A DNA stretch of 64,000 nucleotides from Chlamydomonas sphaeroides. Taxonomy: Eukaryota; Chlorophyta; Chlorophyceae; Chlamydomonadales; Chlamydomonadaceae. The number at the start of each line of letters is the position of its first letter. The first letter of the stretch is position 1. The notes below the pieces were generated by a model. That model was given only the letters and a program-made list of their open reading frames with translations. It made no database searches and had not been told where the DNA came from. The stretch lies in contig BDDC01000010.1 of assembly GCA_001662425.1 (NCBI GenBank), forward strand, positions 10,830 to 74,829, read 5' to 3'. Position numbers and translations under genes: made by a program. Of the stretch, positions 44,324 through 56,174 are shown one piece after another.

Positions 44324-46209
44324 GCGCATCGCGTGAGATCTGGATCTAGGTAGGTCTGGAATGGGCTGGACGCGCTTGCGATGTGGTGTGGATCCGGTCT
44401 GGGATCTGGGGGTGTTGAGGTCTGGGGGCGTTGTGAGCCGGAGCAGGGACGGAGCGCATGCGTGTCGCTGCGCCGCGGGGCTTGGCGTCGGCGTGGGTGA
44501 GGTCGCGGCGCTGCGTGAAAATACGGGGTGCCGCGCGGCTGCGTCAGTTATCGTGGGGTCTTGCGTATTGAGTTGCTGAGCTAGAGCCTGTCGATTAAGC
44601 GATTCGGACGATATCCCGGGTGTGCCGGCTGTGCTCGGCACGCGCACGTGCAGGGCCGCCGTTGGACGGGGCCGCTGCGTCATCGCGGCGCGTGCCACCG
44701 GCCGCCACCGGGGGCTCCCAACAGGATTGCAGCGGGGCCCATGCGTTGATGGGCGCCCGCAATAACAATAACCCAATAAAAGACGAGTGCGCCTGCTTAT
44801 TCGAGGGCTCCCACGTGCATGATCGGTGGTGGGCCAGGACGCCTCGTGCGGTCGGCCGGGCATGCGCCCGTGGGGTGGGGGCGCGTCGCTCCAGCGGTAT
44901 TTTTTGGTTCTCGCGCCCGGAGCGCCGCCAATGCATTCTTTCCGCGCGCGCGCCAGCGCAGGTGCGCCGTGTGGGGTGGCGGCTGCAGCTAAGCTGTAAC
45001 TGGCAGCGGCTCTGCTTGGAACGGCCGTATCGTCGTCGCATCTGGCAGCACAGGTTTCGCGCTTACAGGAGCAGGCATGGACGTCGACTGGCAGCGGCTG
45101 CCCATCCCGGGCCGCCCAGTTGGCCGCCCCACACAGCCCATCCAGGACGGCCCAGCGGCCACCCCAGGTGTTGCATGGATGTCAATGGGCGATCACACCA
45201 TCCACACCATCCAGGCAACGGCTGCGTTGTCGCGCGGTCGTGAGCGCAGCTGCTGCCAGCGTCGGCCACTGCGGCCTGCGTCCCCTGGCCTAGCAGCCGG
45301 CTCACAGCCGCTCCCGATCCTGTGCACCAATTCACGCCGCCACGGACCGCGCTCCTGACCAGGGCAGTCGTGCGTCCACAGCAACACGCCCTCCGTCCCT
45401 GGGGGTGGGTGTGCGCCACCAGACCGGCCAGCTGCAGGTGGCCACCGCCACCTTGGTCCTGCGCCAGACAGCCGTTTGAGTGGTACTGCTTTGTGCTGCG
45501 GGCGCTTAGCTTGCTACCTCGCTTGCTTGGAGGCTGCGAGGCCGGCGCTATCAGCGTCCGGGAACTAGATCGTGTGATTGAGTCAACGCAAGCAACTTCG
45601 CACGATGACCCAGGGAGAGCCGTACCCTGGCCTGGTGTCGTACCCTGTGCGTACCCCTCGCTGCCCCCTCCTCGCTCCCCGCTTCGCCCAGGCGCTGTGC
45701 CCTGCCGCCCTTGCGGCTCCCGTCACCGATGCAGCAGGCGCAGGTCCGCTCGGCATACTGTGTTGCGTCCAGGCGCCCCCACAGCAGTAGCTTGGCCCAC
45801 TCGACCTGGAGGCCTCACGGCCGCGGCCATCCATCCTCATGATCGCAGCAGTAGCGGCGCGGGCTCACGCCTCAAACACACCTACGCCCTGCGCTGTACT
45901 ATACACCTGCGTCCAGAGCACAGTAGGTGCACCTGTGCACTTACGGTGCACCTAAGCTATACTGTACACCTACTGTACATCTGCTGTACACAGTGCTTGC
46001 ATGCTGCATGGCCGCACGGGGTCACAGGACCGTGCCGGGCGGCCCATTCCAACACATCCCTCCCAGAGGCCGCACGCGTGCACCAGACCCTGTACATGAC
46101 TGATGCCCGCCAACTGCGGCAATCCGTACGCCCAGTGCGTAGCTAACCCCTTCCAGCGCAAGCGCAGCATTGACAGCTCGACAACACCAGCACCCTGCCG
46201 CAGGCCGCC
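44324..46209. other. Intergenic region with short palindromic repeats
   Basis: No supportable gene. A TGTAA at 44995-44999 may end the upstream gene. An imperfect 13-bp inverted repeat sits at 45920-45932 and 45964-45976, inside a cluster of gtgcacct/gtacacct units. Confidence 0.5.
45920..45976. repeat. Inverted-repeat cluster of GTRCACCT units
   Basis: acagtaggtgcac (45920-45932) pairs with gtacacctactgt (45964-45976) at 12 of 13 positions. The loop contains two further gtgcac palindromes. It could form a hairpin or bind a dimeric factor. It lies downstream of the convergent LRR gene. Confidence 0.6.
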
Positions 46210-48661
46210 CTAAATCCAAATGAAGCTGTCAAAGCCAATGCACATCACGTTCTCCGGGTCCAGCCCCAGCTGCCCAAGCAGCGTCCGCAGCCGCTTCTCC
46301 ATCCGCATCGTCCGGCAGTCATGGAAGCCGTTGTATAGAAGCCACACCCTTTCCCGGTACCCGCCCGCCGCGTACAGGCCGAAAAGAGCCGATAGCACGG
46401 CGCCATAGGCGCTGCCTAGCCCCAGCACGTCGTCTTCCTCGTCGCTGCCACCCTCAGCGTCGCTGGCATCGTAGTCATAGCCGGCGTCTGCGGTGTCGCC
46501 ACCCCACCATTGCGTGTCGAGGGCCAGCACGCGGAGGCGCGGCAGGCGAGCCAGCAGGCTCAGCGCCGCCAGCGGGTAGACGGCGGGGCGGTTCAGGAAG
46601 AGGCGCTGCGGGCGGGACAAGGCAGGGCAGCACGGCGTGCGGTGCGACTTGCAGCAGCGGGACCGGGCGAGGATTTCTTTTTGTGTAGATGTGAGCAGGG
46701 AGAACGACGGCGAGGCCTCCAACGGCGCCAACGGCTGTCAGTGTCGGTCGCACCTCCAGGGTGGGCATGTGCTCGGTGATGGTCGTGATGTCCTGGAAAG
46801 CCAGCCACACGCCCTGCAGCCGCAGGCCCGTCAGTCGCAGCTCGCCCAGCGCCTGCGGGTTAATGCACCAACCGCTTGTTGGCAGGAGGTGCAGCAAGTG
46901 CAGTAGGTCGGCGGCCAGCCCCTACCTCACGGATGTGCCCCTCCTCCCCAGCACAAGTCAGCACGGAAGCCCTAGGCCAAGCAGTAGACATAGGCCAAGC
47001 AACCTCAACAAACCCATGTGACTCACCCGCAGCCAGGGCCCGTGGCTGGGCTGGCCGGGCGCCATCGCTGCCTCGCCGCCCACCGGCAGCAGCGCCTGCT
47101 CCCTGGCGCTGCCGTCCACGAACGCCGACTCGCTGTGCCGGTTGGTTTGCTGCGTGTAGCGGACGTGCAAGCCAGAGGAGACGGATGGGCCGTGCAGCCG
47201 CAAAGCCGCGATCAGGGCGTGCTGCGCCGCCGGCAGCAGCGCATGCCTTGGGTCGGGGGCGCTCGCGCCGTCGGCTGTGTGGCTGCCGGGAAGTAGCGTG
47301 AGGCCAGCCAGGGTCTGCAGCTGGCAGCCCGGCGGCAGCCGCAGCGCCAAGAGCTCCTCGGGCGTTGTGCTGGCGCCGCGCAGCCGCAAGCAGACGAGCG
47401 AGGCGGGCAGCGCGAAGGCCGGCCGGCCGTTGCTGCTGCTGTTGCTGGCGGTGGGTGGGAGCTCGAGTCCTCCGATGAACAGGTGCGTTAGCTGCGTCAT
47501 GGCGGCGATGGCTGCGAAGTTGAGGGATGCCTTGTTCGCGGTCAGGCACTTCAGCCGGCCCGCGGTCCCCTGCAGGGCCGCTGCGGGCAGCAGGCCCTCG
47601 GTCCCCAGCTCCAGCTGAGTCAGGCCTGCGCGGGTCCACCCAGGCCAGGACATCGGAACATCAGTGCAGGCTCGGCATGAGACGTCAGTCAGTATACAGC
47701 GCTACAGATGAACGTCCAGATGGTGCTGGCGTGTCGGGTGGAGGTGGCATGCGGGCTTATGTCAGCTCGCACGTGCCGTACCGGTGAGAGACGCCAGCGC
47801 CGTCTCTACAATGGCTAGACTCGGGCCGTGCTGAAGTGACAGAGCCTGGAGCTGCAGTAGTCCAGATAGAGCGGCCGCCGCCTTAATGCAGAGATCCGAG
47901 CGCCCCAGTGTCAGGGACCGCAGCTGCTCAGCGGACGCCAGGACGCCGAACAGCATGGGCGGTGGCGGTCCACGGGGCGAGGTACAAGTCAGGATGCTCG
48001 GTCCGCTGGAGCAGAGGAGGGCTCGGAGGCCGGACGCCACTTCCGGGCACAGCTGCTTGTCTGCATCGTCCACTTCGACGCTGGCCAAGGAAGGAAAGGC
48101 CACGGCGGCGGCAAGGCCGACGCCCTCGCGTAGCAGGACGCCGCTGATGTGCAGTCTTGTCGTCGGCATCTGCTGGCTGCTGCCGCCGGGGCCAGTCAGG
48201 GTTGCGCAAGCGCGCAGGAAAGCCAGGCTGCAGGGCGGCACGGCAAATGGAGAGGCCCAGTGGCGTTGGGGTTGGGGTGGCCCAGTGCGGCGCGGAGCAG
48301 GGCTTTTCTCGGCCCGGGCACGCTTAACAAGCATCACTGTGTTCGTCCCGCTGCTCCGCGTTCAGGCGGAAGGGCAAGGTAAGGTCCACGAGACGGGCCG
48401 GCACCCCCGGGCGAGCCTGGCAATGGCAGCCTTGGCCGTCATGGCGGGGAGGAGCTCCTGACGTCTTCTCCGGAAGACTTGTAGGCTGTTTAGTTGCTGG
48501 TCGAACGCAGCACAAGCGGCGCGGCAGACTTGGCGCCAGTTGCCTCGCGACTCGCTGCAGCAATGCCGCATGACGTAGCTGAGCAAGTTGGGGTTAAACA
48601 GCACCTGTATCATGCTGCTTTCGTCGCTCAGCTTGCTTGGAAGCTGTGAGGCTGTTGCCAT
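46210..48661 (-). CDS. Leucine-rich-repeat protein with F-box-like N-terminus
   Basis: Minus-strand exons read: a first exon from the ATG at 48661, a second from about 48270 to about 47784, then 47625-47027, about 46856-46758, and a last one ending at the stop 46210. The first exon holds a short helical segment (NPNLLSYVMRHCCSESRGNW, then VCRAACAAF) that fits an F-box-like motif weakly. Later exons carry irregular LRR-like units: LRSLTLGRSDL, LQALSLQHGPSL, GLTQLELGTEGL, LKCLTANKASL, LTHLFIGGLEL, LGELRLTGLRL and LRVLALDTQWW. One acidic loop (SDAEGGSDEEDD) is present. Such proteins often act as substrate receptors of SCF ubiquitin ligases, but this is inference. The junction between exons 1 and 2 is not resolved. 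Confidence 0.65.
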
Positions 48662-49039
48662 GGGGCACGCGCGATCGTGTTTTTTTATTTTTAAAGTTCC
48701 GCAGGTATTGTGTGTTGAACATCGTGGAAAGTAGGCGCGAGCGCAGGAAGCGCCCACAGCAGGGCAGTCCTGCCCACAGCCATGTGCAGTTGGCACACGT
48801 ACCCTGACGCCTCATCTACGCCCCTCCGTCCTCAGCAGCCACGTGCCGCCCTGCCAGCGTACCATCCCGCACGTTACAGGCGGCGTAGGGACTGCGTCAG
48901 AGATGCCGCTGATGCAGCGCTTGTACTATGCAACATGACATGGAACAGCGCTCCGCTCTGCCGCTCCGCATGCCTCGACTCACCCCTCCCCCAGCGCCTC
49001 CCCGTCCTCTGCGGCCGCCTCAGCCCTTTCTGTTGCCCC
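48662..49039. other. Spacer between the LRR gene and UTP11
   Basis: Contains the LRR gene promoter and the UTP11 3' UTR. Minus-strand TGTAA at 48874-48878, about 160 bases past the UTP11 stop, is a plausible poly(A) signal. Confidence 0.5.
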
Positions 49040-51121
49040 TCACTTCTTGCGCTCGCGCTTCCACACGAACACCTTCCGCTTGGCGTCGTTGCCCTGAAAC
49101 CCCGCCTTGTGCAGCTCCTTCTCGCTCAGCTTCCGCTTGCGGCCCTTGCCCATGACCTCCTTCTGGTACGCCAGCCGGTCCGCCACCGCCGCCACCTTGC
49201 GCCGCCGCTCCAGCCGCTGCTCTAGCTCCACATACGAGGCGTGCTTACGCCTGCGGGGAGGGGCGCGGGGGCGGGAACGGGAAAAAGGCAAGCGGTGAGG
49301 CCCATGGACGCAAACAAGCGGCAGCCAAGCTCGCCAGCGATGAGGCTGAGCCGCAGGAACACACGACTCCGGCTAGGCCACCTGCCTCGTAGGTCACAGC
49401 ATCAGGGGCCGGCAGTGATCATCACCCAACTCACCTAACCCACAACAACGCTCCCCGCGCCGCTCCGCGCGGCACGCCAGCCCTGCCCAGCCCCGCCACG
49501 CACCTCTCCACCCGGCTGGCTGCGCCCACCACGGCCTTGGGGTCGGCAAGTTGCTTTGAGCGCGGCCGGTTGAAGGTGCGGTCTAGAAGCTCGGCCGGCG
49601 TGTCGAAGTACTCCTCCGGGTCAAACCGCCTCGCCTCCGCCTCACTGTCCACGAACACTGTGTGACGCGCGGCAGCGGCAGACCCCGGCGCGCCCTCGGG
49701 GCCCGGCCCGGTGCGCGCCTTCTTGGCGCCGCGCTTGGCGCCGCCCGCGGCGGCGGCCGGCGGCGGCGCGGCGGTGGCGCCAATGAAGTGGAGCCCCTCC
49801 TTGAGCCGCTGCGCCTTGTTGGCGTCCATGCGCGCCTTCATGGACAGGTACTTAACGTCCTGCGTCTTCATGAGCCGCAGCTCCTCCTGGCTGTACTTGT
49901 TGGCCTGAGTCAGCCTGGAGTGGGCGTGGGTGGCGTGGGGAGGAAGCGAGGTTGGTAGGGGTTGGGGAGCGGGGATGGATGGGCTTGTGTGTCACAGGGG
50001 AGGGCGTGCGGGGTGGGAGAGGGCGGCATGCGGCTGCAGTGGGGGTGGCCCGGACTTGCGGCTGAGCTTGTTGGCGTGGGCCAGGCTAGCGAGGAGGGGA
50101 GCGGGGGGATAGGCGGCTGGCGGCTGTTGCCGCGCCGCCCTGGGCCCCAGCGGTGCCGCGCTTGCCTCAAGCTGGCGACCGGCGGCGCGGGTCAAAGCCC
50201 GTGGCCCGCGCCCCTTCTCACAGACGAGCTGACCCCGCCGGGTCTTCCTGGCGCCGATTCAGATGGGCCCCGCTAGGGCTCCTGCCAGGGGCCCTGACAG
50301 GGATCGTGCTAGGGCTGCTCCTGGCGCCGCACCTGCCGTCGTGCACGCCGTCCTTGGTGCGCGCCTTCTCCATGGCAAAGTAGAACTCATCGGGGTTGCG
50401 CTCCTCGGCCTTGCGCTTGAGCGTCTGCGCAGCGGCACCGCGGTAGCGACAGGGGCGTGTTGTTTGGGAAGAGCGGTGGCCTGGTGCGATGGGACCAGCC
50501 GCGAACGGAGAGCTGCACGACCAGGGTGGCGCGGCACCAGCCGCCAGCCGCCGGAGCCCCGCTCCCTTCCTCAGTAGCCTGGTCCACGCCAAGCAGCTCA
50601 GCCGGAATTCAGGGCCCTGCCACGTAAGTCGCGTGCAGCCCTCTCCCAGCCCGGACGCCCCCTCCCTGTGACGTGGGTATAAAGAGGTCCCCCCGCGGGA
50701 CCCCCCGGCCCGACCATTGTGGCGGCTGCAGCTTCAAGGCGCTGGGACGCACCTTGATGGTGCGCTCCTTCTTGTGGAAGTTCCTCGCGCGCTCCACATA
50801 GTCCTTGTGCTTTTCAAGCAGGCCATACTTCTTGCGCGCCGCCCTGCGTCGCGAACGGGCGGTGCGGGGCGTGTCGAGCTTGGGTTTGGGCCACGACGTT
50901 CCCGTGCCCCGCCACCGCCAGGCCCCCTGCCCCCTCCCGGCGCACGGCCAAGCTGTTGCACGAAGAGTCCGCCGACACCAAGCGCCAACCGATGTTCCCC
51001 CGGCCAGCATCGCCCATAGGGGGAGGGGACGTGCTGCGCGCGCCGCTGGCCAAATGTCTGCTTACGGTTGCGAGCGCTCCTTGTGCGTCTTGCGCTTGAT
51101 GGCATTGGCTAGGGCCGTCAT
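49040..51121 (-). CDS. UTP11: U3 snoRNA-associated protein UTP11 (SSU processome)
   Basis: Five exons on the minus strand (51066-51121, 50753-50843, 50333-50424, 49504-49914, 49040-49250) join in frame to 286 residues. The sequence starts MTALANAIKRKTHKERSQP and continues with GLLEKHKDYVERARNFHKK, RNPDEFYFAMEKARTKDGVH, RLMKTQDVKYLSMKARMD and a lysine/arginine-rich C-terminus (GKGRKRKLSEKELHKAGF), all hallmarks of UTP11. UTP11 binds U3 snoRNA in the small-subunit processome and is needed for early 18S rRNA cleavages in the nucleolus. An Ala/Gly/Pro-rich insertion near residue 135 makes it about 30 residues longer than usual. It is divergent from the LSMT-like gene, 384 bases apart. Confidence 0.96.
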
Positions 51122-51505
51122 TGTGGCCGGGTTCTGCGGCGCGCCCCGTTAGGGGCCGCCCTGTGCTTTAGTGAGCTGCTAGATGCTACTTCAACAGTCT
51201 AGACAGGTCCGAGTTTGTGTCCGGTGTAGCGAGTTGAGTGCAGAAGAAGTTTAGCGGACGATGGGCTTGGCAGCACGAGCAGTGCGACAGCAATCTATGG
51301 AAGCAGAACAATTGCGATGAGGAGGTTAGCGGGGAACTTCGCCTATTCCGGGCTCGCCGTCCCGTTGGTCGGCCACTCTTGCATGGGCTTAGCTTGCCCT
51401 ACCAACGCTCCTTACCCATCCTCAGCATGCACTAACACAACAGTCGCGCGCGAGCTATCTCTTTCCTGCCACCCAGCCGCCAGGACGCGAGCGACGCCGC
51501 GAGCC
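51122..51505. promoter_or_regulatory. Divergent promoter region UTP11 / SET methyltransferase
   Basis: 384 bases between the two start codons of divergent genes. Less GC-rich than the coding regions. No TATA box or recognised site is visible. Confidence 0.5.
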
Positions 51506-54500
51506 ATGGCCAGCGCCGTGCAGAAGGCGCTCATCGCGGCGCGGCAGAAGTGCCTAACGGACGTGAGCCACGTAACGACTTCACTCAGGCTACTGGCTGC
51601 GCTGGCGCCTTGGCACAAACCATTCGGTCGCTCCCTCGCGCACCTCCCCTTACCCCAGGACGAAGCCTATTGGGACCCCAAGCCGGACTTCACACGGCCC
51701 ATCAGCGCCCGCAACGAGGCTGCCGCGCTGTCATGGCTACTCGACCACCAAGCGGGTGGGGCGCCCCGCGATCAGCGCACCTGGGGACCGCCTTGGCCCT
51801 CGCAACACCCAATTCGCACGTCGCCACACGTGCCGCCGTCCCCTTCATCCGGCCCCAACACCCCATTCCCTTACTTAACCCCTTGCTTTGGCAGTGGTGT
51901 GTCGCGGCGGACCCGCTGACGAGGCCGAGCTGGCGGCCCTGTGCTCCGACTACTGCGCCCGCATGGGCTCGCAGCTGCCGCCCGAGCTGCGCGGCGGCGG
52001 CGCGGGCGCGGCGGCGGCGGCCGAGGAGGCGGCGGCGGCGGCGGGGCTGGGCGCGGGCGGCGGCGAGGCGTCCAGCTCGGGCCGCAGCTTCGAAGAGGCC
52101 TCTGCGGAGGCGGCGCTGCAGCGGTGCGGCCCCGGGCGGGCTGCAGAAGGGACCACGCTAGCAGCTTGTGGCCCGTGTGCTTGCAGCGAGTGCAGCAGCA
52201 CCCGCCATGCCGCCAAGAGCGCAGCGAGGGCCCTTGACACGTGAGCAATCGAGCGCCAGCTGAGTAGCTCAAGTGCCGCTGGTGCTGTGTTGCCGCAGGT
52301 GGTGCAAGGAGAAGGGCGTGCGCGGGGCCGCCTCGCCGGCGCTGTTCGAGCAGGCCGGCGGCGGCGACGGCGCAGCAGCAGCCGGCGCTGGGCCGCCGCC
52401 GCTGCGCGGGCTGCGCGCCGATGCGGCGGTTTCCCCGGGCGATGTCGTGCTGCACGTGCCCGCTGACGTGCTCATCTCGTACGACACGGCGCGCGAGTCC
52501 GACCTGGTGCGGCCCGGGTCCGGCGTGGACGGGGCGCTGCGGCACCGGCGGCCGCGCCAAGCAGCCGGTTGTGAGCGCCGCTGCAGCCGCTGGTATCTGG
52601 CCCCTAGCCGGGTCGCCCATGCACGACCTCCTGCGCGCTGCCGCGCCACTGCGCCACTGCCGTGCTGTCGCGCTGCTGCGCTGCTGCTGACGCGCCGTCG
52701 ATGCCGCACCGCAGGGCAAGGTGCTGGTGGCGCTGCCGCTGGACCTGTCCGACGACGCCGTCGCGCTGCTGTGGACGTGCGTGGAGCGCCACGAGCCCGA
52801 GGCCGCCGCCGCGCCCTTCTGGGCGGCGCTGCCGGAGCGCTTCCACACACGTGAGCCCGCCAGCGGGGGCCGGCCGGGCACGCCATGCGCCGCCTCGCCA
52901 TGGCGACGGCCGGCTCGGCCGTCTTGCCGTGCATTGGCCGTCACATGCGCTGGCGTGCGAACCCACTACCGGCATCGACGTTTCGGCGCCGGGTTGACCC
53001 TTGTATGGCCCATGGGAAGGAGCTGTGCGCCGCTGCTGCCCCGGCCCTGCGCCCCCGCAGTGCTGAGCGCCTCCGATGCGGACCTGGCGCTGCTGGAGGG
53101 CACGCCGCTGCACGCCGAGGCCGCCGCCGCCCGCCAGGTAGGTACCCACAGTACCCACCCCACATGGGTGCCCGTGCGAGCGGGCGCCTGGCAGGCCCAG
53201 GACCCAGCCACCCTTGCCCCTGGCCACTGCCCGCTGCCCCTGCTACGCCCGTGCAACTCGCTGCCACGCTGTGCTTTGGCAGCCTCTCCGGCCCCCGACT
53301 GCACCACGCTTGCCTCCCCCTGACCGCAGCCCACGCCCCAGCGCCTCCTGCCCCGCCCTCCCGCCCCGCCTCGCCCCTCCGCAGCACCTGCGCGACGCCT
53401 TTGCCGCCTCCTCCCCGGCCACCACCTCGCTGCTCAAGGCCTACCCCGACTACTTCAAGGCCGAGTGGTTCAGCTGGGAGGCCTACGTGTGGGCCGCCGA
53501 ACTGTGGTACTCGTACGGCATCCAGGTGCGCGCTGCCCCCTGGCGGGTGTGGCGGCAGCCGTGCGGGGTGGGGCGCTGTGGCTGGGCTGGGGCTGCGCGG
53601 CTGCTTCGAGCAAGCGCCGCTTGGGTCTGGGGACCGCGAGCTGGTTGCGGAGGCGGTGCGGCGACGGGTGGAAGCGGGGGTGGGGGGTTGCAGCTTATGC
53701 TCCAGTCGCGGGGCGGAGGCCTGCTTGCTCGCTGCCCCGCAACTTATGGCCTCGCCAGCTGATGGCCTGCCCCGCTCCTGGCGCCTGGTGACCCACCTAC
53801 TGCGCACGACCAACGCGTACTCTAAACTGAACAAGCGCTTGTGCCTCTGCTGCCCCCGCCGTGGCCCTCCCGCCCCGCCTGCCATTCGCCCGCGCCCGCG
53901 CCCCCCCAGGTGCAGCTGGCGGGCGGCGCGCTGGCCACTTGCCTGGCGCCCTACCTGGGCCTCATGAACCACGTGAGCCGGAGCCACACCGCACCGCACG
54001 GCATCGCACAGCGTCAGGTGCTAGGCATGGCGCCCCCCCCCCCGCCACCAGCCTGCCGGGCAGCTGCCCCCAGGAGCCCCCTGCCTGAGGCACCTGGCCC
54101 TGGCCGCCTGCCACGGGCGGCCTCGCGCTCGCACCAGCACCCAACCTCGCGCTTGGGACCCTGGGGCGGGCATGCGGGGGGGCAATGGGGCCGGACCCCC
54201 TGACTGCTGCCGGTTCAGCGCCCTTAAAAACACACGGGGTGCGCCGCGTGCGGGGTGGTATTCTATTTCGGCCCCATCAAGTCGAACACACGCTCGCCCG
54301 GCTGCCATGGCCTCCCCGCCCCCGCCCCCGCCCGCAGCACCCGCTACCGCATGTGGTGCACTTCAGCAAGGTGGACCCCGCCTCGGGCTGCCTCAGGTGG
54401 GGCGCGTGGGAGAGAGTGGAGCCGGGGAACAACGGGCCTGCCCAACCGGCAGCTGCCGGGCAGTCCAGTTGGGGGTTGTCGGACCCAGGGGCGCTGGGGC

Positions 54501-55787
54501 CTCCCCGGGGGCATACCTGCAGAATGGGCAGACAGGTCCTCCAAAGGCGCCGCGGACGTGCAGAGATGGCGGGGTTCGCTAACCCAGCACACTGCGGCGG
54601 TTAGCAGCGCCATGCACTGCAGCACGCATGACTGCTCAAGCGACGCATGCGGCGGTATGGGAGAGCGCTGGAGCGGGAGGGCGGTTGTGGGAGAGCGCAT
54701 GCGCTGGTATGGTCAGGCGAGCACCTGCCTGCCCGCCCGCTGCCTGCCGCTGCCGCAGGGTGCGTGCGTTCCGGCCCTGTGCCCCCGGCGCGCAGCTGTT
54801 CCTGTCGTACGGCCCCTACCCCAACGCCAAGCTGCTGCTGTTCTACGGCTTTGCGCTGCCCGACAACCCCGCAGACGAGCTTGAACTGCGGCTGCAGGTG
54901 CGCGTGTTCAAGTTGTAGGGCCGAAATAGAGTACCACCCCACAAGCGGCACGCCCCGCGTTGGTGACGCGTTGGTCGTGCATAGGAAGAAAGTAGGGATG
55001 GGTTTAGGTGCGTGTGTTCAATGATAGGTGACAGAGAGTCACACCACACGCGCGGCACGGCGGACAGGTTAGCGGTGTGTGTTTGACGTTCAGTGCTAGA
55101 GGAGCTGTAGGTTAGAGGTAGAGTATGTGTTTAACTGGTCTGTATTGGGCGGGCCTCGCATGGCGCCGCCAGCGGCAGAGCGCCACGCAGCATCACCCCG
55201 GCCGCGAGTGCCACGTGCGCAGCCTCCTGAGACGGGCCGCTCGTGGCAGCTGCAGGTCCGCGCGCCAAGCAACACCTGCAAGCAAGGGCCTGACTGTCGC
55301 GCCCCCGTGTGTGAACCGCCGCCCGCAGCTGCCCACCGGCAAGACAGCCATGGACCGACAAGCACTGCTGACCGCGGCGGGGGTGGGCACCGAGCACCGC
55401 ATCCGCGCTGTGGGTGGCCTGGCGCCGCCGCTGCTGGCGGCCGCGCGCGTGTGCGCCGCGACGCCCGAGCAGCTCAAGCGGCTAAAGGCGCTGGCGCCGC
55501 CGGCGCTCAAGGCCCGGCTGCTGGCGCCGCCGGTGGCGGTGGGCGGGGAGGCCGATGCCGACGCGTCGCTAGACGCAGCGGCGCTGCGGCTGGTGGGGGA
55601 GCGGGTGGAGGCGTTGTTGGGGCCGGCGGCGGCGGCGGCGGCGCGACTGGCGGCGGCGGCGCCGGCGCCTGGGGCGGGCGGGGATGTGGAGCTGCGCCAC
55701 TTTGCGGGTGTGTATGCGGAGGGCGCGGTGTGTATCTTGCGGGCTGCACGGGAGGCGGTGAAGGCCGCGCTGGGGGCCTCGGCATAG
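51506..55787 (+). CDS. SET-domain protein methyltransferase, Rubisco LSMT/SETD type
   Basis: Eleven exons (51506-51562, 51659-51755, 51895-52123, 52299-52506, 52715-52850, 53061-53137, 53385-53525, 53910-53972, 54338-54396, 54759-54897, 55329-55787) join in frame to 554 residues. The LSMT/SETD order is visible: entry segment WCKEKGVRG, DAAVSPGDVVLHVPADVLIS, the inserted helical region (HLRDAF, WFSWEAYVWAAELWYSYGIQ), the SET catalytic segment GLMNH, HVVHFSKVDPASGCLR, and AQLFLSYGPYPNAKLLLFYG with the catalytic tyrosine in SYG. A C-terminal helical domain follows, as in the Rubs-subs-bind fold. Family members trimethylate lysines in plastid proteins (Rubisco large subunit, aldolase) or cytosolic proteins such as actin-type substrates. 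The substrate here is unknown and no clear transit peptide is seen. Introns 8 and 10 carry a repeat family. TGTAA follows the stop by 20 bases. Confidence 0.9.
54237..54292 (+). repeat. Introner-like repeat, copy 1 (intron 8 of LSMT-like gene)
   Basis: Core ggtggtattctatttcggcc, then ccatcaagtcgaacacac. It ends about 45 bases before the 3' splice site at 54337. Reverse complements of the same core occur at 54896-54952 and, diverged, at 55007-55058. A third plus-strand relative is at 60896-60950. Confidence 0.75.
54896..55058 (-). repeat. Introner-like repeat, copies 2 and 4 in tandem (intron 10 of LSMT-like gene)
   Basis: Copy 2 (54896-54952) starts with caggtgcgcgtgttcaa, which contains the 5' splice site of intron 10, and runs into the complement of the ttcggcc core. 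Copy 4 (55007-55058) starts with taggtgcgtgtgttcaa and repeats the layout about 110 bases further with more divergence. The 5' splice-site sequence is thus part of the repeated unit. Confidence 0.7.
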
Positions 55788-55806
55788 CGATGGCGCGGCC
55801 ACAGGC

Positions 55807-55811
55807 TGTAA
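55807..55811 (+). terminator. Candidate TGTAA polyadenylation signal of the SET methyltransferase gene
   Basis: TGTAA 20 bases downstream of the stop codon at 55785-55787. This would give an unusually short 3' UTR. Confidence 0.45.
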
Positions 55812-56174
55812 GGCCGGTGAAGGTACGGCCCGTGTTCCGGTGTTTGCACGTTTCAGCCGCAATGCCGCGATCCGGGATGCCACTCCTTCGCCTGCGGAAG
55901 CTAGCCATTCCTGCATATCGGCTGCGTACACGCGATGAGCGCAGTCGTCCTGTCCGTGTCGTAAAGGCCTAACTTGGGCTGACTGCACTTTCGCGCCGCA
56001 TTAGCATCGCACTGCCGCCCTTCATGTGCGCTTCTGTCATACATAGTGCTTAGCAGCGATCAGCACTAGGCATACAAGACGCACGCGTCAAGGCATCGGT
56101 CGACTCGACCATCTGACCGGTGCTGGCTGCGCGCTGGCTGCAATCACCGGGCAGTGGCTTGCAACAGCAGATCA
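55812..56174. other. Spacer between the SET methyltransferase and DP genes
   Basis: No gene seen. Contains the presumed promoter and 5' UTR of the DP gene. Confidence 0.5.

Noticed and set aside
45322..46146. 274-codon plus-strand open frame
   Set aside because: No domain, no signal peptide, no support from splice sites; it reads through the palindromic repeat cluster.
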